A stretch of DNA of 64,000 bases, taken from positions 62,001-126,000 of the forward strand of contig DATJAP010000021.1 of the NCBI GenBank assembly GCA_035516155.1, given 5' to 3'. This document shows, piece by piece, positions 1-8,997 of the stretch (position 1 is its first letter; each line of letters starts with the position of its first letter). Made by a program: the position numbers and the translations under genes. The notes beneath the pieces are model-generated. The model saw only the letters and a program-made list of their open reading frames with translations. It had not been told where the DNA came from and did no database searches. This stretch comes from JAJYKN01 sp035516155. GTDB taxonomy: Bacteria; Nitrospirota; UBA9217.

Positions 1-51
1 CTGGCCAGACAGGTACGCAGAAAGCCGGTCAACAGCGACTTGTTTTTTCAT
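1..51 (-). CDS. 5' end of a gene running off the left edge, Fur-box controlled
   Basis: Only the first 17 codons are visible, starting with ATG at 51 and reading MKKQVAVDRLSAYLSGQ, so the product cannot be named. The start is chosen because a good promoter (84-112) and a Fur-type box (56-74) lie directly upstream, in the right place and orientation. There is no Shine-Dalgarno motif before the ATG. The short N-terminus would suit a small soluble regulator such as a Fur-family protein, but that is a guess. What can be said is that the gene is probably iron-responsive. Confidence 0.5.
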   Translation of the reverse strand, partial: MKKQVAVDRLSAYLSGQ

Positions 52-55
52 AATT

Positions 56-74
56 GATATTGATAACCATTTTC
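56..74 (-). promoter_or_regulatory. Fur-type operator
   Basis: The plus-strand 19-mer GATATTGATAACCATTTTC agrees with the classical Fur box at 16 of 19 positions. It lies between the predicted transcription start (about 77) and the ATG at 51, where a bound repressor would block transcription. The match is by eye and no Fur gene is seen in the window. Confidence 0.55.
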
Positions 75-83
75 AGTTTATTC

Positions 84-112
84 TTTATACCATGCAGCCT
101 TGCACCCGTCAA
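84..112 (-). promoter_or_regulatory. Sigma-70 promoter of the left-edge gene
   Basis: On the minus strand, TTGACG (107-112) and TATAAA (84-89) are separated by 17 bases. Transcription would start near 77 and run through the Fur-type box into the ATG at 51. Confidence 0.55.
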
Positions 113-141
113 GCTATTTTTCAGGTATATACAAATTAAAC

Positions 142-168
142 GAGGCTGCCTCTTTCATCGGCAGCCTC
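142..168 (-). terminator. Probable terminator of the LPP20-like gene
   Basis: A perfect 9-bp stem (GAGGCTGCC at 142-150, GGCAGCCTC at 160-168) has a 9-base loop. On the minus strand it is followed by a broken T run (GTTTAATTT). It lies about 190 bases past the stop codon at 356. The rest of 52-355 shows no gene, only an imperfect dyad at 202-224 (ATGTCA ... TGACAT). Confidence 0.55.
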
Positions 169-355
169 CGGATGTATTGCGCTTCTTCAAAGAATCTTTT
201 CATGTCAATTTTCTAAAATGACATTTCTTTATCCCTCTTCTGATTCCATCTTACCCATTCATCAGAACGACATCACCCTGTAACCATTACCTGCCTCCCA
301 GCGTTAATCAGAGTAACGGATCGTTTGTGAGAAGTTCAGTTGCCCGGGGTACGGC

Positions 356-1225
356 TTAGTCCACAAGGATGATGACCCTGCACTTCTCAAGCATATTCAG
401 GTTCTGCGCAGCGCTCTGGATGGCAGCGGCATCGGCATTGCTGATCGTCAGGTCCACCCGGGAGTCGCCCGATGCCTTGATGGCCTTAACCAGAAGCGGC
501 TTGTCCGCTACGCGGGGGTCCGCCTGCGCAGCGACGGGATCTTTGAGATACCCCACCATTCCTTCACGCACGGCATAGTCCCGACTGATGGAGGCCGATC
601 CGTAGATTTCCTTGCCGTCCTCATTCGTGATCTTCGGGGCCATGGCTGGCCTCGCGCCGAGTCCACGTGCATCCACGATCAGGCCGGTGTATGGCCGACC
701 TGCAACAGGTGCAGGCGGCGTCGATCCGGCCGGAGATGTCGCCAAAGCAGCCGGCGTCAGCGGTATTTTCGGCAAAATCGCATCAGCGAGAGCGCCGGTA
801 AGCTTCATTCCTACCGTAACCTCTACAGATCCGTCAGACATATATTTCTTGTCCATGATTGTCGCGCCCTGAATGATTCCGTTGACATCCGTCCGAATCA
901 TGTCGCTGGTCACCATGAAATTTTCGACCGCTGTCGTTGATTCAACCCGAACCCCTTTCACCGCCTCGAGAAGGTTCCGTAAAGCGACAACCTGGGCTGC
1001 GCGTTCTGCCACTCCCCGGCCCTGTGCTGGATTCGCTGGCTGTGCTGGTGAAGCTCCGATACCCACGGCAGTGATAACTCCTGTCGTCCAGTCCACCTTT
1101 CCTGACGAACCGGCTGGTTCAATGACATCCGTGACCTTGCCCGCCGATTGGGCTGATGCGCTGCCTTCTACTAAGACAAAGAGAAATACGATGAATGCGA
1201 GAAAAGCCGGTCTTCTGAGAGACAT
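356..1225 (-). CDS. Secreted LPP20-like protein of unknown function
   Basis: This encodes 289 residues with a Sec signal peptide (MSLRRPAFLAF..., cleavage near ASAQ). The ATG at 1225 is chosen over an in-frame start at 1315 because GGAGG lies 7 bases upstream and the signal peptide then sits at the N-terminus. After a variable segment, about residues 70-150 carry a pattern typical of LPP20/FlgP-like exported proteins: an alanine/arginine-rich helix, then GVRVESTTAVENF, then a segment ending DGSVEVTVGMKL. The proline/alanine linker and the C-terminal domain are not recognised. It has no lipobox, so it is probably periplasmic. It is the last gene downstream of gpmI. Function is unknown; some LPP20 relatives act in outer-membrane or motility structures. 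Confidence 0.6.
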   Translation of the reverse strand: MSLRRPAFLAFIVFLFVLVEGSASAQSAGKVTDVIEPAGSSGKVDWTTGVITAVGIGASPAQPANPAQGRGVAERAAQVVALRNLLEAVKGVRVESTTAVENFMVTSDMIRTDVNGIIQGATIMDKKYMSDGSVEVTVGMKLTGALADAILPKIPLTPAALATSPAGSTPPAPVAGRPYTGLIVDARGLGARPAMAPKITNEDGKEIYGSASISRDYAVREGMVGYLKDPVAAQADPRVADKPLLVKAIKASGDSRVDLTISNADAAAIQSAAQNLNMLEKCRVIILVD

Positions 1226-1339
1226 AATATTCCTCCTTCCCGCAGGTTGATGAATAAGGTTTAAATGACAAAGTTCAGGACATCGCACCGGGGGATGTGC
1301 TGAATGCTCTGGCAATACCTCTTCAGGCCGGGGTGGATA

Positions 1340-2884
1340 TCAAGCGGCAACGATGAGACTTTTCCCGGTCATTTCCCCAGGAATTGCGATTCCCATAATG
1401 TCGAGCACGGTCGGCGCGACATCGGCGAGAACGCCTCCGCTTCTGAGCTTTGCATCCTTGCGCATAATAAGAAACGGCACCGGATCAGTCGTATGGGCAG
1501 TGTGAGGCTGGCCCGTCGTGGGGTCGAACATGGTCTCTATATTCCCGTGATCCGCAGTGATGAGCGCCACCATGCCCTCTTCCCAAGCAGCTCGGATCAC
1601 GCGGCTGAGGCATTCATCAAGGACCTCTACCGCCTTTACTGCAGCTTCCACGATTCCTGTATGGCCGACCATATCGGGATTCGCGTAATTTACCAGGATA
1701 AATCCGTACTGGTGTGAACGAATCTGTTCCACCAATTTGTCGGTAATCTCCCGAGCACTCATTTCCGGTTTCTTGTCATAGGTCGCCACGTCGCGTGGAG
1801 ACGGGACCAGAATGCGATCTTCCAGAGGGAAGGGCGTTTCTTCCCCGCCGTTGAAGAAGAAAGTAACATGCGCATATTTCTCGGTCTCTGCGATTCGCAG
1901 CTGCCTAACTCCGCTCCTGCTCAACACCTCTCCAAGGATATTCATGAGCCGCACAGGCTCGAAGGCGACAGGTAGGCCAAAGGATTCGTCGTAGTTCGTG
2001 AGACAGACGAACTGGGACAATTTCGGATTTGCTCTCCGACTGAAGCCCTGAAACTCAGGGTCTGTGAAGGCACGGGTTATTTCACGTGCTCGGTCGGCCC
2101 GGAAGTTGCAGAAGATGACGGTGTCGTTATTACGGATGGTCGCGAGAGGCTTATTTGTCCGGTGATCGAGGATTACTGTCGGGAGCATGAATTCATCTGT
2201 TCTGCCGTGTTCATAGCTCTGCTCAACCGCCTCGAGAGCGGAATATTTTCTAATGCCCTCTGCCAGAACCATTGCTTCATAGGCTTTTTGAATGCGCTCC
2301 CATCGTTTGTCGCGGTCCATGGCATAATATCGGCCGGACACAGAAGCAATCTTCCCTACGCCGATTTTGGCGAAATGATCCTCGAGTTGCCTGATGAACG
2401 TCAGAGCGCTCGACGGCGGCGTGTCCCGTCCGTCGAGAAATGCATGAAAGAAGACATCGGTAATTCCCTGGGATTTTACCAGGTCGAACATCGCGAAAAT
2501 ATGGTCAAGCCGGCTGTGCACTCCGCCGTCGGAAAGGAGGCCCATGAGATGGAGGGCGGAATTGGATTTTTTGACTGAGTCAATTGCGGAAAGTAGCACG
2601 GCATTCCGGAAGAAGTCTCCATCCCTGATTGCCTTGCTGATTCGCGTGGAATCCTGATAAACGATTCGACCTGCGCCGAGGTTGAGGTGGCCGACCTCGG
2701 AGTTGCCCATCTGTCCGTCAGGAAGCCCGACTGATTCACCCGAGGCCTGGAGCTCGGTGTGCGGGTAGTCCGCCAGAAGGCCGTCATAGAACGGCGCCTT
2801 CGCAGCCACAATCGCGTTTCCTTCACTTGCCTTGTTGACTCCCCAGCCGTCAAGGACAATAAGCAGCACCTGTTTGTTGGCCAT
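1340..2884 (-). CDS. gpmI: 2,3-bisphosphoglycerate-independent phosphoglycerate mutase
   Basis: This cytosolic glycolysis/gluconeogenesis enzyme interconverts 3- and 2-phosphoglycerate using two Mn ions and a phosphoserine intermediate. The 514 residues match the usual family length. The N-terminus has the metal-binding Asp in LIVLDGWG (Asp12) and the catalytic serine in MGNSEVGH (Ser62). The C-terminal phosphatase-fold motifs TADHGN and HTAHTTDPVPF supply further metal ligands. It closes the minus-strand obg-to-gpmI housekeeping run, about 110 bases after lapAB. Confidence 0.97.
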   Translation of the reverse strand: MANKQVLLIVLDGWGVNKASEGNAIVAAKAPFYDGLLADYPHTELQASGESVGLPDGQMGNSEVGHLNLGAGRIVYQDSTRISKAIRDGDFFRNAVLLSAIDSVKKSNSALHLMGLLSDGGVHSRLDHIFAMFDLVKSQGITDVFFHAFLDGRDTPPSSALTFIRQLEDHFAKIGVGKIASVSGRYYAMDRDKRWERIQKAYEAMVLAEGIRKYSALEAVEQSYEHGRTDEFMLPTVILDHRTNKPLATIRNNDTVIFCNFRADRAREITRAFTDPEFQGFSRRANPKLSQFVCLTNYDESFGLPVAFEPVRLMNILGEVLSRSGVRQLRIAETEKYAHVTFFFNGGEETPFPLEDRILVPSPRDVATYDKKPEMSAREITDKLVEQIRSHQYGFILVNYANPDMVGHTGIVEAAVKAVEVLDECLSRVIRAAWEEGMVALITADHGNIETMFDPTTGQPHTAHTTDPVPFLIMRKDAKLRSGGVLADVAPTVLDIMGIAIPGEMTGKSLIVAA

Positions 2885-2995
2885 AAAACTCCTAAAAGAA
2901 AGGAGCCAGGAGACGGAATCAGGCGATCAGAATTAAAAAAGCCGCCATCCATCAACTCCCGACTCCCGCTCCGTGAAGCACTGCTCGGCGTTTTG

Positions 2996-4303
2996 TCAGC
3001 AGGTTTTTTCGAGATTAATTCCGTAAGTGTTCCACTTGCCGCAGTTTGGACAACGTCCTGACCAGTCGGTTGTGCGCATCTCGCAGTTTGAGCACACATA
3101 GGGGATAATGATCTGCTTCTTGAAACCCAGCGCTTTTTTGAATTCCGATGCTGCAAGCCCGAGGGATCCTCGCCTCAGATAAATATTCCCCAGGAGTTTG
3201 TGCACATCAGGTAGCTCTTTGTCTCCCCAGTCAACGGTGGAAAGGATGTCGAAGGCTTCATCAACCATTTCAAGGCGATAGTAAAGCTTTCCCAGAAAAA
3301 ACTTGAGCCCATTGTCCTGGGGCTTCCAGGTCACTGCCTGAGAATATATTTCTATCGCTTTTCCCGGTTCGCCCTGTTTCAGATACAGGTCTTCCAGCCG
3401 AAGCAACAGCAGCGTTGATGACGTCATCTTATAGGCTTTTTCCCAGAGGTCGGCGGCATCCCGGACCTTGCTTTCCTCGAGATATACCTCCCCCAAGCCC
3501 AGGTAGGCCGGGATGAAATCCTTATCGAGCTTAAGCACACCACGGAATATCTTCTTCGCCCGTTCGAGATCACCCGCTTCAAGGAGAGACCTGCCGAATT
3601 CGTATTTTAAACCAACGAGTCGCCGGTGTTCGATTTCCTGTTCTGGCGGTGTTAGAGGATTCGCAACCAGCTTGCGCTGTGTTTCGTACAACTCCTCCCA
3701 ATGATTCAGCCGCTGGTAGAGATCACGCATCCTGATGAGCGCTGTCAAGTTTGAGGAATCCTTAGACACGATTTTCTGATACATCGCAAGGGCATCGTCA
3801 AAGCGCCTTGACTCCTCATAATCGGCGGCCAGCGAGAACATGACTTCCTGATTGTCTGGGTCGAGGCCGAGTGCTTTCTGATGGATCATGATGGCGTCCT
3901 GAGGATTCTTCTCGCGCAGCTTGCTGATGCCTAGGCGAAGAAGAGTGTCCACATGATTCGGATCCACGGCGAGCACCTTCCGGAAATAGCTGGCGGCTTC
4001 GGGGTTGCGTTTTGCTAGCATGGAATTTAACCCTTTGGTATAAAGCTCCTGGACTTTGAGACGTTTTTTCTGTTCGCGCTGGACCCTGAGACCGCGCAGA
4101 AACCGCTTGACGTCGCGCATGAAATAGATGATGAAGACGAAAACGGCGCCGATTGACAAGGAAAAGAGGAAAAAGTTTGACTTGGAGATTTCATAGGACT
4201 TCGACGGTAGAAGATTGATGATGATTGTCCCCGGATTGAACTCCCGCACGGCAAAAATCAGAAGCAGAAGTGCTATCATCATCACAGTGAAAACAAATCT
4301 CAT
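2996..4303 (-). CDS. lapB: LapA-LapB fusion: membrane-anchored TPR protein with zinc ribbon
   Basis: The protein has 435 residues. Residues 1-90 have two membrane helices (about 1-20 and 43-62) separated by a short loop and followed by an Arg/Lys-rich stretch, the layout of LapA (DUF1049). Residues 90-395 are about eight TPR units. Residues 400-435 form a rubredoxin-like zinc site with CSNC and CPNC pairs, as in LapB/YciM. In E. coli, LapA and LapB are separate neighbouring genes; LapB recruits FtsH to degrade LpxC and so balances lipopolysaccharide synthesis. Here both appear as one chain. It lies between rlmH and gpmI. The LapB assignment rests on TPR plus the zinc ribbon. The regulatory role is inferred. 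Confidence 0.8.
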   Translation of the reverse strand: MRFVFTVMMIALLLLIFAVREFNPGTIIINLLPSKSYEISKSNFFLFSLSIGAVFVFIIYFMRDVKRFLRGLRVQREQKKRLKVQELYTKGLNSMLAKRNPEAASYFRKVLAVDPNHVDTLLRLGISKLREKNPQDAIMIHQKALGLDPDNQEVMFSLAADYEESRRFDDALAMYQKIVSKDSSNLTALIRMRDLYQRLNHWEELYETQRKLVANPLTPPEQEIEHRRLVGLKYEFGRSLLEAGDLERAKKIFRGVLKLDKDFIPAYLGLGEVYLEESKVRDAADLWEKAYKMTSSTLLLLRLEDLYLKQGEPGKAIEIYSQAVTWKPQDNGLKFFLGKLYYRLEMVDEAFDILSTVDWGDKELPDVHKLLGNIYLRRGSLGLAASEFKKALGFKKQIIIPYVCSNCEMRTTDWSGRCPNCGKWNTYGINLEKTC

Positions 4304-4367
4304 GCGTGGTCCTTTATCCGAAGGCAGCTCAGCCGTATTTACCGGTTTAACGGCTCAAGCTGCTTTC

Positions 4368-4838
4368 TTAGTAGTGGTACGTCTTGCCTTTAATGATCGT
4401 GAAAGCCCGATAGATCTGTTCGAGAAGAACAAGCCTCGCCATCTCGTGGGTGAACGTCCAATGAGACATTGCGATCACTTTGTCGGCCTTTCCGGTTATG
4501 CTTTCATCCAGACCCATGGCCCCGCCGAAAATGAATGCCATTTCCCTGACACCAGACTCGATCCGGTCGTTTAGAAAATGGGCAAATTCATGCGACGTGA
4601 ACTCCCGTCCTCTTTCGTCCAGGGCGGAAAGAAAGGCTCCCGGAGGTATTGCTTTGAAAATCTTATCCGCCTCCCGCTTTCTGATGATTGGAGCGTCCTT
4701 GAGATCGTGAATTTTTTCTTCCTTGAGTTCCTTGACCTCTATGTCGACATACGGTTTAAGATACCTGAGATACTTCGCCATTCCTTCCTGGATGAACCGT
4801 TCCCGCGTTTTCCCCAGACATATCACAACCAGTTTCAT
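4368..4838 (-). CDS. rlmH: 23S rRNA pseudouridine-1915 N3-methyltransferase
   Basis: RlmH is a small SPOUT-fold enzyme that methylates pseudouridine 1915 in helix 69 of 23S rRNA on the assembled ribosome, using SAM. The 156 residues are the normal length. The SAM-binding knot is visible as FIFGGAMGLDESI (about 102-114), and the chain ends in the family tail GKTYHY. Its ATG overlaps the rsfS stop by 4 bases (ATGA), so the two are translationally coupled. Both act on the large ribosomal subunit. Confidence 0.96.
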   Translation of the reverse strand: MKLVVICLGKTRERFIQEGMAKYLRYLKPYVDIEVKELKEEKIHDLKDAPIIRKREADKIFKAIPPGAFLSALDERGREFTSHEFAHFLNDRIESGVREMAFIFGGAMGLDESITGKADKVIAMSHWTFTHEMARLVLLEQIYRAFTIIKGKTYHY

Positions 4839-5212
4839 GACGAAGCGCCCTGGAGTTCGCGCGAACGTGGAATGACGGGAATGCGCGGAGCATCGTTCCA
4901 GAGCTTTTCAAGGCTGTAATAAATTCTCGTCTGCTCATCGAAGATATGGACCACCACATCGCCGAAATCCATAAGCACCCAGCTTGATTCTGCGCCTCCC
5001 TCCACATGAGAAGGATGTTCGCCGGCCTGCGCCAGGATGTGGCCTATCCAGTCAGCTATGGCGGACACTTGGGTCGTGTTCGAGCCCGAACATATGACGA
5101 AGTAGTCGGTTATATACGTGAGCCGCCGAAGATCCAGGATTTGGATATCAAATGCCTTTTTGCTGTCTGCCGCTTCCGCGCAAAGCTGCGCCGCTTCAAA
5201 AGAATTACGCAT
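4835..5212 (-). CDS. rsfS: Ribosomal silencing factor RsfS (Iojap family)
   Basis: RsfS binds ribosomal protein L14 and stops 30S and 50S subunits joining when nutrients are short. The 125 residues show the family motifs: DLRRLTYITDYFVICSG (about 27-43), a DWIGH helix, and WVLMDFGDVVVHIFDEQTRIYYSLEKLW near the C-terminus (about 78-105). It overlaps nadD by 8 bases upstream and rlmH by 4 bases downstream, as expected for one operon. Confidence 0.95.
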   Translation of the reverse strand: MRNSFEAAQLCAEAADSKKAFDIQILDLRRLTYITDYFVICSGSNTTQVSAIADWIGHILAQAGEHPSHVEGGAESSWVLMDFGDVVVHIFDEQTRIYYSLEKLWNDAPRIPVIPRSRELQGASS

Positions 5213-5864
5213 AGAGTTTATTTTTAATTATATAGGTTTCAACCGCATCAGGCAAGAGATATTTGATGCTTCTACCCTCTCTTATCCTCCTGCGAATGTC
5301 CGTTGACGATATATCGTAAAGAGGAATCATTTCAAGGAAAACCGCGAACTCGCCTGAGCGCACGGCTGCCTGCGTACGGGCGCCCCCGTCCAAAGCAGCA
5401 AGTTCTTTGTCTGCGGATTTCATAAAGTTTATCCTGGAAAGATCTTGAAAGCGGTATCCGGGACGCGAGAGGACAATAAAACTGCACAGGGTCATTAGCT
5501 TTTCCCATCGGTCCCATGTCTGGATTTCTAGGAAGGCATCGAGGCCTATAATAAAATACAACTCCGCTTCACGCCAGCTCTGGCGCAGCGATTTGACCGT
5601 ATCGATGGTATAAGACCTGCCGCCGCGTATAATTTCGATGTCAGACGGCTCAAACAGCGGATTGCCTGCAATCGCCAGGCGTACCATTTCCATCCGACGG
5701 TCAGCGGACGGGACTTCCTCCTCCTGTTTGTGGGGAGGGATAAAGGACGGCACAAAAAGGACTCGCTCAAGATCCAGCCGGTTGCTGACTTCTTCCGCCG
5801 CCGCGAGGTGACCGTAGTGGATCGGGTTGAATGTCCCGCCAAAGATGCCTAATTTCAATGACAA
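5205..5864 (-). CDS. nadD: Nicotinate-nucleotide adenylyltransferase
   Basis: NadD makes deamido-NAD from nicotinate mononucleotide and ATP, a required step of NAD synthesis. The 219 residues begin with the nucleotidyltransferase signature GGTFNPIHYGHL (about 9-20), which contains the H-x-G-H site. Near the C-terminus is the second ATP-binding motif SSTDIRRRIREG. The pair nadD-rsfS is widely conserved. It lies about 100 bases downstream of proA. Confidence 0.96.
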   Translation of the reverse strand: MSLKLGIFGGTFNPIHYGHLAAAEEVSNRLDLERVLFVPSFIPPHKQEEEVPSADRRMEMVRLAIAGNPLFEPSDIEIIRGGRSYTIDTVKSLRQSWREAELYFIIGLDAFLEIQTWDRWEKLMTLCSFIVLSRPGYRFQDLSRINFMKSADKELAALDGGARTQAAVRSGEFAVFLEMIPLYDISSTDIRRRIREGRSIKYLLPDAVETYIIKNKLYA

Positions 5865-5965
5865 GTAAACTCCGGTTTCACAGTCTTAAAAGTCGCTCGA
5901 GTATGACAAGCCCGCAGGGAAGACACCATACCACCAGTTGTTCCTCATTCGCAAGACTCGTTTGG

Positions 5966-7222
5966 CTATCTTCTTATCTGTCCGTTCCCGAACACGATGA
6001 ACTTTGTTGATGTGAGTTCCTCGAGGCCCATGGGCCCCCGGGCGTGGATCCTTGTGGTCGAAATCCCGATCTCGGCCCCGAGACCGAACTCGAAGCCGTC
6101 GTTAAGCCGTGTCGATGCGTTTACGAAAACTGCGGACGCATCCACTTCCCGCAGAAAACGCCGCGCGTTCTGGTAGTCATTCGTGACAATGGCTTCTGAG
6201 TGCTGGGAGCCGTGCGCTGCAATGTGCTCCGTTGCCTCATCCATGCTGCTAACCGTCCTGATGTTCAGGATCAAGTCATTGTATTCCGTATCCCAATCCT
6301 TGTCCGTCGCATCCCTGACATCGGGAACCACGGCTTTGGTTTTCAAGCAGGCGCGAATCTCGACACCCGCCTTCTTCAGCCTTGTGATGACCGATGGCAG
6401 AAAAACCGCTGCAACGTCCTGGTGCACGAGCATGGTCTCCATCGCATTGCACGTCCCGGGCCTCTGGACCTTCGCGTTGAAGCAGATTTCCTCAGCCATC
6501 GCAAGGTCCGCTTTGCTGTCGACATAGACATGACAGATGCCCTTGTCATGCTTGATCACGGGGATGGTCGAATTTTCCGATACCATCCGGATCAGCCCTT
6601 CGCCGCCTCGGGGAATAATGAGATCGACGAACTGGTTCAGTTTCAGCATCTCCATGACGCATGCCCGGTCGGGATTTTCAATGAAGGTTATCGCCCCATC
6701 GGGGATTCCCGCTTCTGCACCAGATTTCGAAAGAATATCAACGATCGCATTATTGGAGTTGACGGCTTCGGACCCGCCTCTTAACAGTACTGCGTTGCCT
6801 GATTTGAGACAAAGCCCGGCCGAGTCTGCTGTTACGTTAGGACGGGATTCATATATGATGCCGATGAGGCCGATGGGCACCCGCATCCTGCCCACCTCCA
6901 TGCCGTTCGGACGCCGCCACATGCGGAGCACTTCGCCAACTGGGTCAGGCAGGGCAGCGACCTCCCGCAGTCCGTCGGACATGGCTTTAATCCGGTCATG
7001 GTTCAGGGTCAACCGGTCCATCATGGCTTTGGATAGATTTTTTTTCTCCGCTTCCATCAGGTCCCTGCGGTTTTCGGAGATAAGTTTGGCTGCGTCTTTT
7101 TCCAGCCCTGCAGCCATCTTGAAAAGAGCGTTATTTTTAATTTCCGTCGAGATGTTTGCAAGGTTTCGCGAAGCGGCCTTCGCCTTTTTAGCCTTGTCTG
7201 AAACATACTGTTTTATGTCCAC
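5966..7222 (-). CDS. proA: Gamma-glutamyl phosphate reductase
   Basis: ProA reduces gamma-glutamyl phosphate to glutamate semialdehyde with NADPH, the second step of proline synthesis. The 418 residues have the aldehyde-dehydrogenase fold. The catalytic cysteine lies in VQRPGTCNAMETML (about 252-265). The NADPH/phosphate region IYESRPNVTAD is near residue 130, and RIHARGPMGLEELT is near the C-terminus. Unusually, it is separated from its partner proB by a thioredoxin-family gene. Confidence 0.97.
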   Translation of the reverse strand: MDIKQYVSDKAKKAKAASRNLANISTEIKNNALFKMAAGLEKDAAKLISENRRDLMEAEKKNLSKAMMDRLTLNHDRIKAMSDGLREVAALPDPVGEVLRMWRRPNGMEVGRMRVPIGLIGIIYESRPNVTADSAGLCLKSGNAVLLRGGSEAVNSNNAIVDILSKSGAEAGIPDGAITFIENPDRACVMEMLKLNQFVDLIIPRGGEGLIRMVSENSTIPVIKHDKGICHVYVDSKADLAMAEEICFNAKVQRPGTCNAMETMLVHQDVAAVFLPSVITRLKKAGVEIRACLKTKAVVPDVRDATDKDWDTEYNDLILNIRTVSSMDEATEHIAAHGSQHSEAIVTNDYQNARRFLREVDASAVFVNASTRLNDGFEFGLGAEIGISTTRIHARGPMGLEELTSTKFIVFGNGQIRR

Positions 7223-7253
7223 CGTCCCCTCCCTTCATTGTCGCCGGATCATT

Positions 7254-7760
7254 TCACTTGGCAATCTTGTCCGCACTGTCCATCAGTTTCTTCTTATTTT
7301 CTATCTCGCCGTAAATGACACTTTTCACGTACCCATCAGCTCCGACAAAGAAGGTTACAGGGAGGAACTGGACTCCGTATTTCTTGCTTATCTCGCCGTT
7401 GCGATCACTCAACACGAGAGGCTTAGTGACCTTAAGGTCACCCAGCAGCGCCTTGATCGTCTTTTCATCTTCCTTGACATTTACGATGACAATTTTGACG
7501 CCTTTGCTTTTCAGTTCATCAGCCTGGGAATTGATGAGTGGGAGTTCGTTCCTGCAGGGGATGCACCACGAAGCAAAAAAACTCACTATCACCCCCTGGA
7601 CAGGCTCTTTCCTCGTTGCTCCCACAACATCGGCGAGATTGAAAATGTTCCCCTCTAGGTCCTTGACGGAAAATAGCGGTGCGGATTCATTCACCCTGAT
7701 CCCGGCAAAAGCAGGAGCAGTAATCAATAAAAGTCCCATCATGATGATCAATTTTTTCAT
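7254..7760 (-). CDS. Exported TlpA/ResA-like thioredoxin
   Basis: The 168 residues start with a signal peptide (MKKLIIMMGLL..., cleavage after APAFA). The redoxin domain carries the active site WCIPC (Cys66 and Cys69) and the cis-proline motif FLPVTFFV. This is the TlpA/ResA/CcmG type, which reduces disulfides in the periplasm, often for cytochrome c maturation. The sequence does not show its substrate. It sits between proB and proA with gaps of 26 and 31 bases, so it is probably co-transcribed, although it has no link with proline synthesis. Confidence 0.85.
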   Translation of the reverse strand: MKKLIIMMGLLLITAPAFAGIRVNESAPLFSVKDLEGNIFNLADVVGATRKEPVQGVIVSFFASWCIPCRNELPLINSQADELKSKGVKIVIVNVKEDEKTIKALLGDLKVTKPLVLSDRNGEISKKYGVQFLPVTFFVGADGYVKSVIYGEIENKKKLMDSADKIAK

Positions 7761-7786
7761 GTGAAATTATCGTCCTTCCCGATCAA

Positions 7787-8941
7787 TTAGAGTATCACCA
7801 GATCGTCCCGGTGGATCACTTCGTCGTAATCTTTATGCCCGAGCACAGAGGCAACCTGTGCTGTTTTGAGGCCTTTAATGCGCTCCAGGTCTGACGAGGA
7901 ATATTTTACCAGCCCTCGCGCGAATGCGTTGCCGTGGCGGTCAAGACAGGTCACGCAGTCTCCTATTTTGAAATTCCCTTCCACCTTTACGATGCCGCCG
8001 GGCAGCAGACTTTTGCCCTTATTCACCAGAGCCTCGCGACCGCCGTCGTCTACGATAATTCTTCCCTTTGAGGAAACCGTATAGGCAATCCAATGTTTTC
8101 GGCTCTCCTGCCTTTCCTGACGAGGCAAAAACAGGGTCCCGGATTCTTTTCCCTCGAAAAGCCCTCGAAGAATGCCCGCCTTTTTCCCATTCACGATGAC
8201 CATGGGTACACCATAAGCCGCCACTTTCTTTGCCGTCAGAAGTTTGGAGCGCATACCGCCCGTGCCCACCGTCGTGCGTGCGTCTCCCGCGCACCGTTCC
8301 ACTTCGGCGGTAATCTTTTCAACAAGAGGAATCAGCGTGGCCGATGGATCCAGTTTCGGGTCGGCAGTATACAGGCCGTCTATGTCGGAAAGAATGATGA
8401 GCAAATCGGCGTCTGCGAGGTGAACCACCATGCCCGAGAGATTGTCGTTGTCTCCGAATTTGATCTCATCGACCGAAACCGTATCGTTTTCGTTGATAAT
8501 GGGAATGACACCATAATCCAGCAGCGTTTGGATGGTGTTGCGCGCATTCAAAAAACGGGTTCGGTTTGACAGGTCTTCACGGGTCAGCAGGACCTGGGCT
8601 ACTTTCAAGCCATGGGCGACAAAGGTTTTTTCGTAAACCCACATAAGGCCTGTCTGACCTATGGCGGCGGACGCCTGTTTGAGCGAGAGGGGCATGTTTT
8701 TCGTCTTCTTCAGCCCCAGCTTCGCAAGTCCCGCAGCAATGGCACCCGAGGACACCAGAATGACCTCGATCCCGCGGCTCATGATGGCCGCCATATCAGA
8801 GGCAAGCCGCTCAATGCGGCCATGATCCAGCCCCTGCTCCGAATCGGTCAGCACTGCGCTTCCGACCTTGATCACGATTCGACGTGATTTTTCGAAAATA
8901 GATTTGCGGTTGTTAACGTTGTTTTTCTGCATGATGACCAT
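7787..8941 (-). CDS. proB: Glutamate 5-kinase
   Basis: ProB phosphorylates glutamate, the committed and proline-inhibited step of proline synthesis. The 384 residues have an amino-acid-kinase domain (VIKVGSAVLT near 25, VSSGAIAAG near 65, INENDTV near 150, GTGGMRSKL near 228) followed by a C-terminal PUA domain (about 290-370). A second in-frame ATG three codons in is an equally possible start; neither has a clear ribosome-binding site. It lies 56 bases downstream of obg. Confidence 0.96.
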   Translation of the reverse strand: MVIMQKNNVNNRKSIFEKSRRIVIKVGSAVLTDSEQGLDHGRIERLASDMAAIMSRGIEVILVSSGAIAAGLAKLGLKKTKNMPLSLKQASAAIGQTGLMWVYEKTFVAHGLKVAQVLLTREDLSNRTRFLNARNTIQTLLDYGVIPIINENDTVSVDEIKFGDNDNLSGMVVHLADADLLIILSDIDGLYTADPKLDPSATLIPLVEKITAEVERCAGDARTTVGTGGMRSKLLTAKKVAAYGVPMVIVNGKKAGILRGLFEGKESGTLFLPRQERQESRKHWIAYTVSSKGRIIVDDGGREALVNKGKSLLPGGIVKVEGNFKIGDCVTCLDRHGNAFARGLVKYSSSDLERIKGLKTAQVASVLGHKDYDEVIHRDDLVIL

Positions 8942-8997
8942 GAACTTTGAAAACCCGGTTTTCCTTTGGTCCGGTTGAAGTGTTCCTTCCCCAACTG

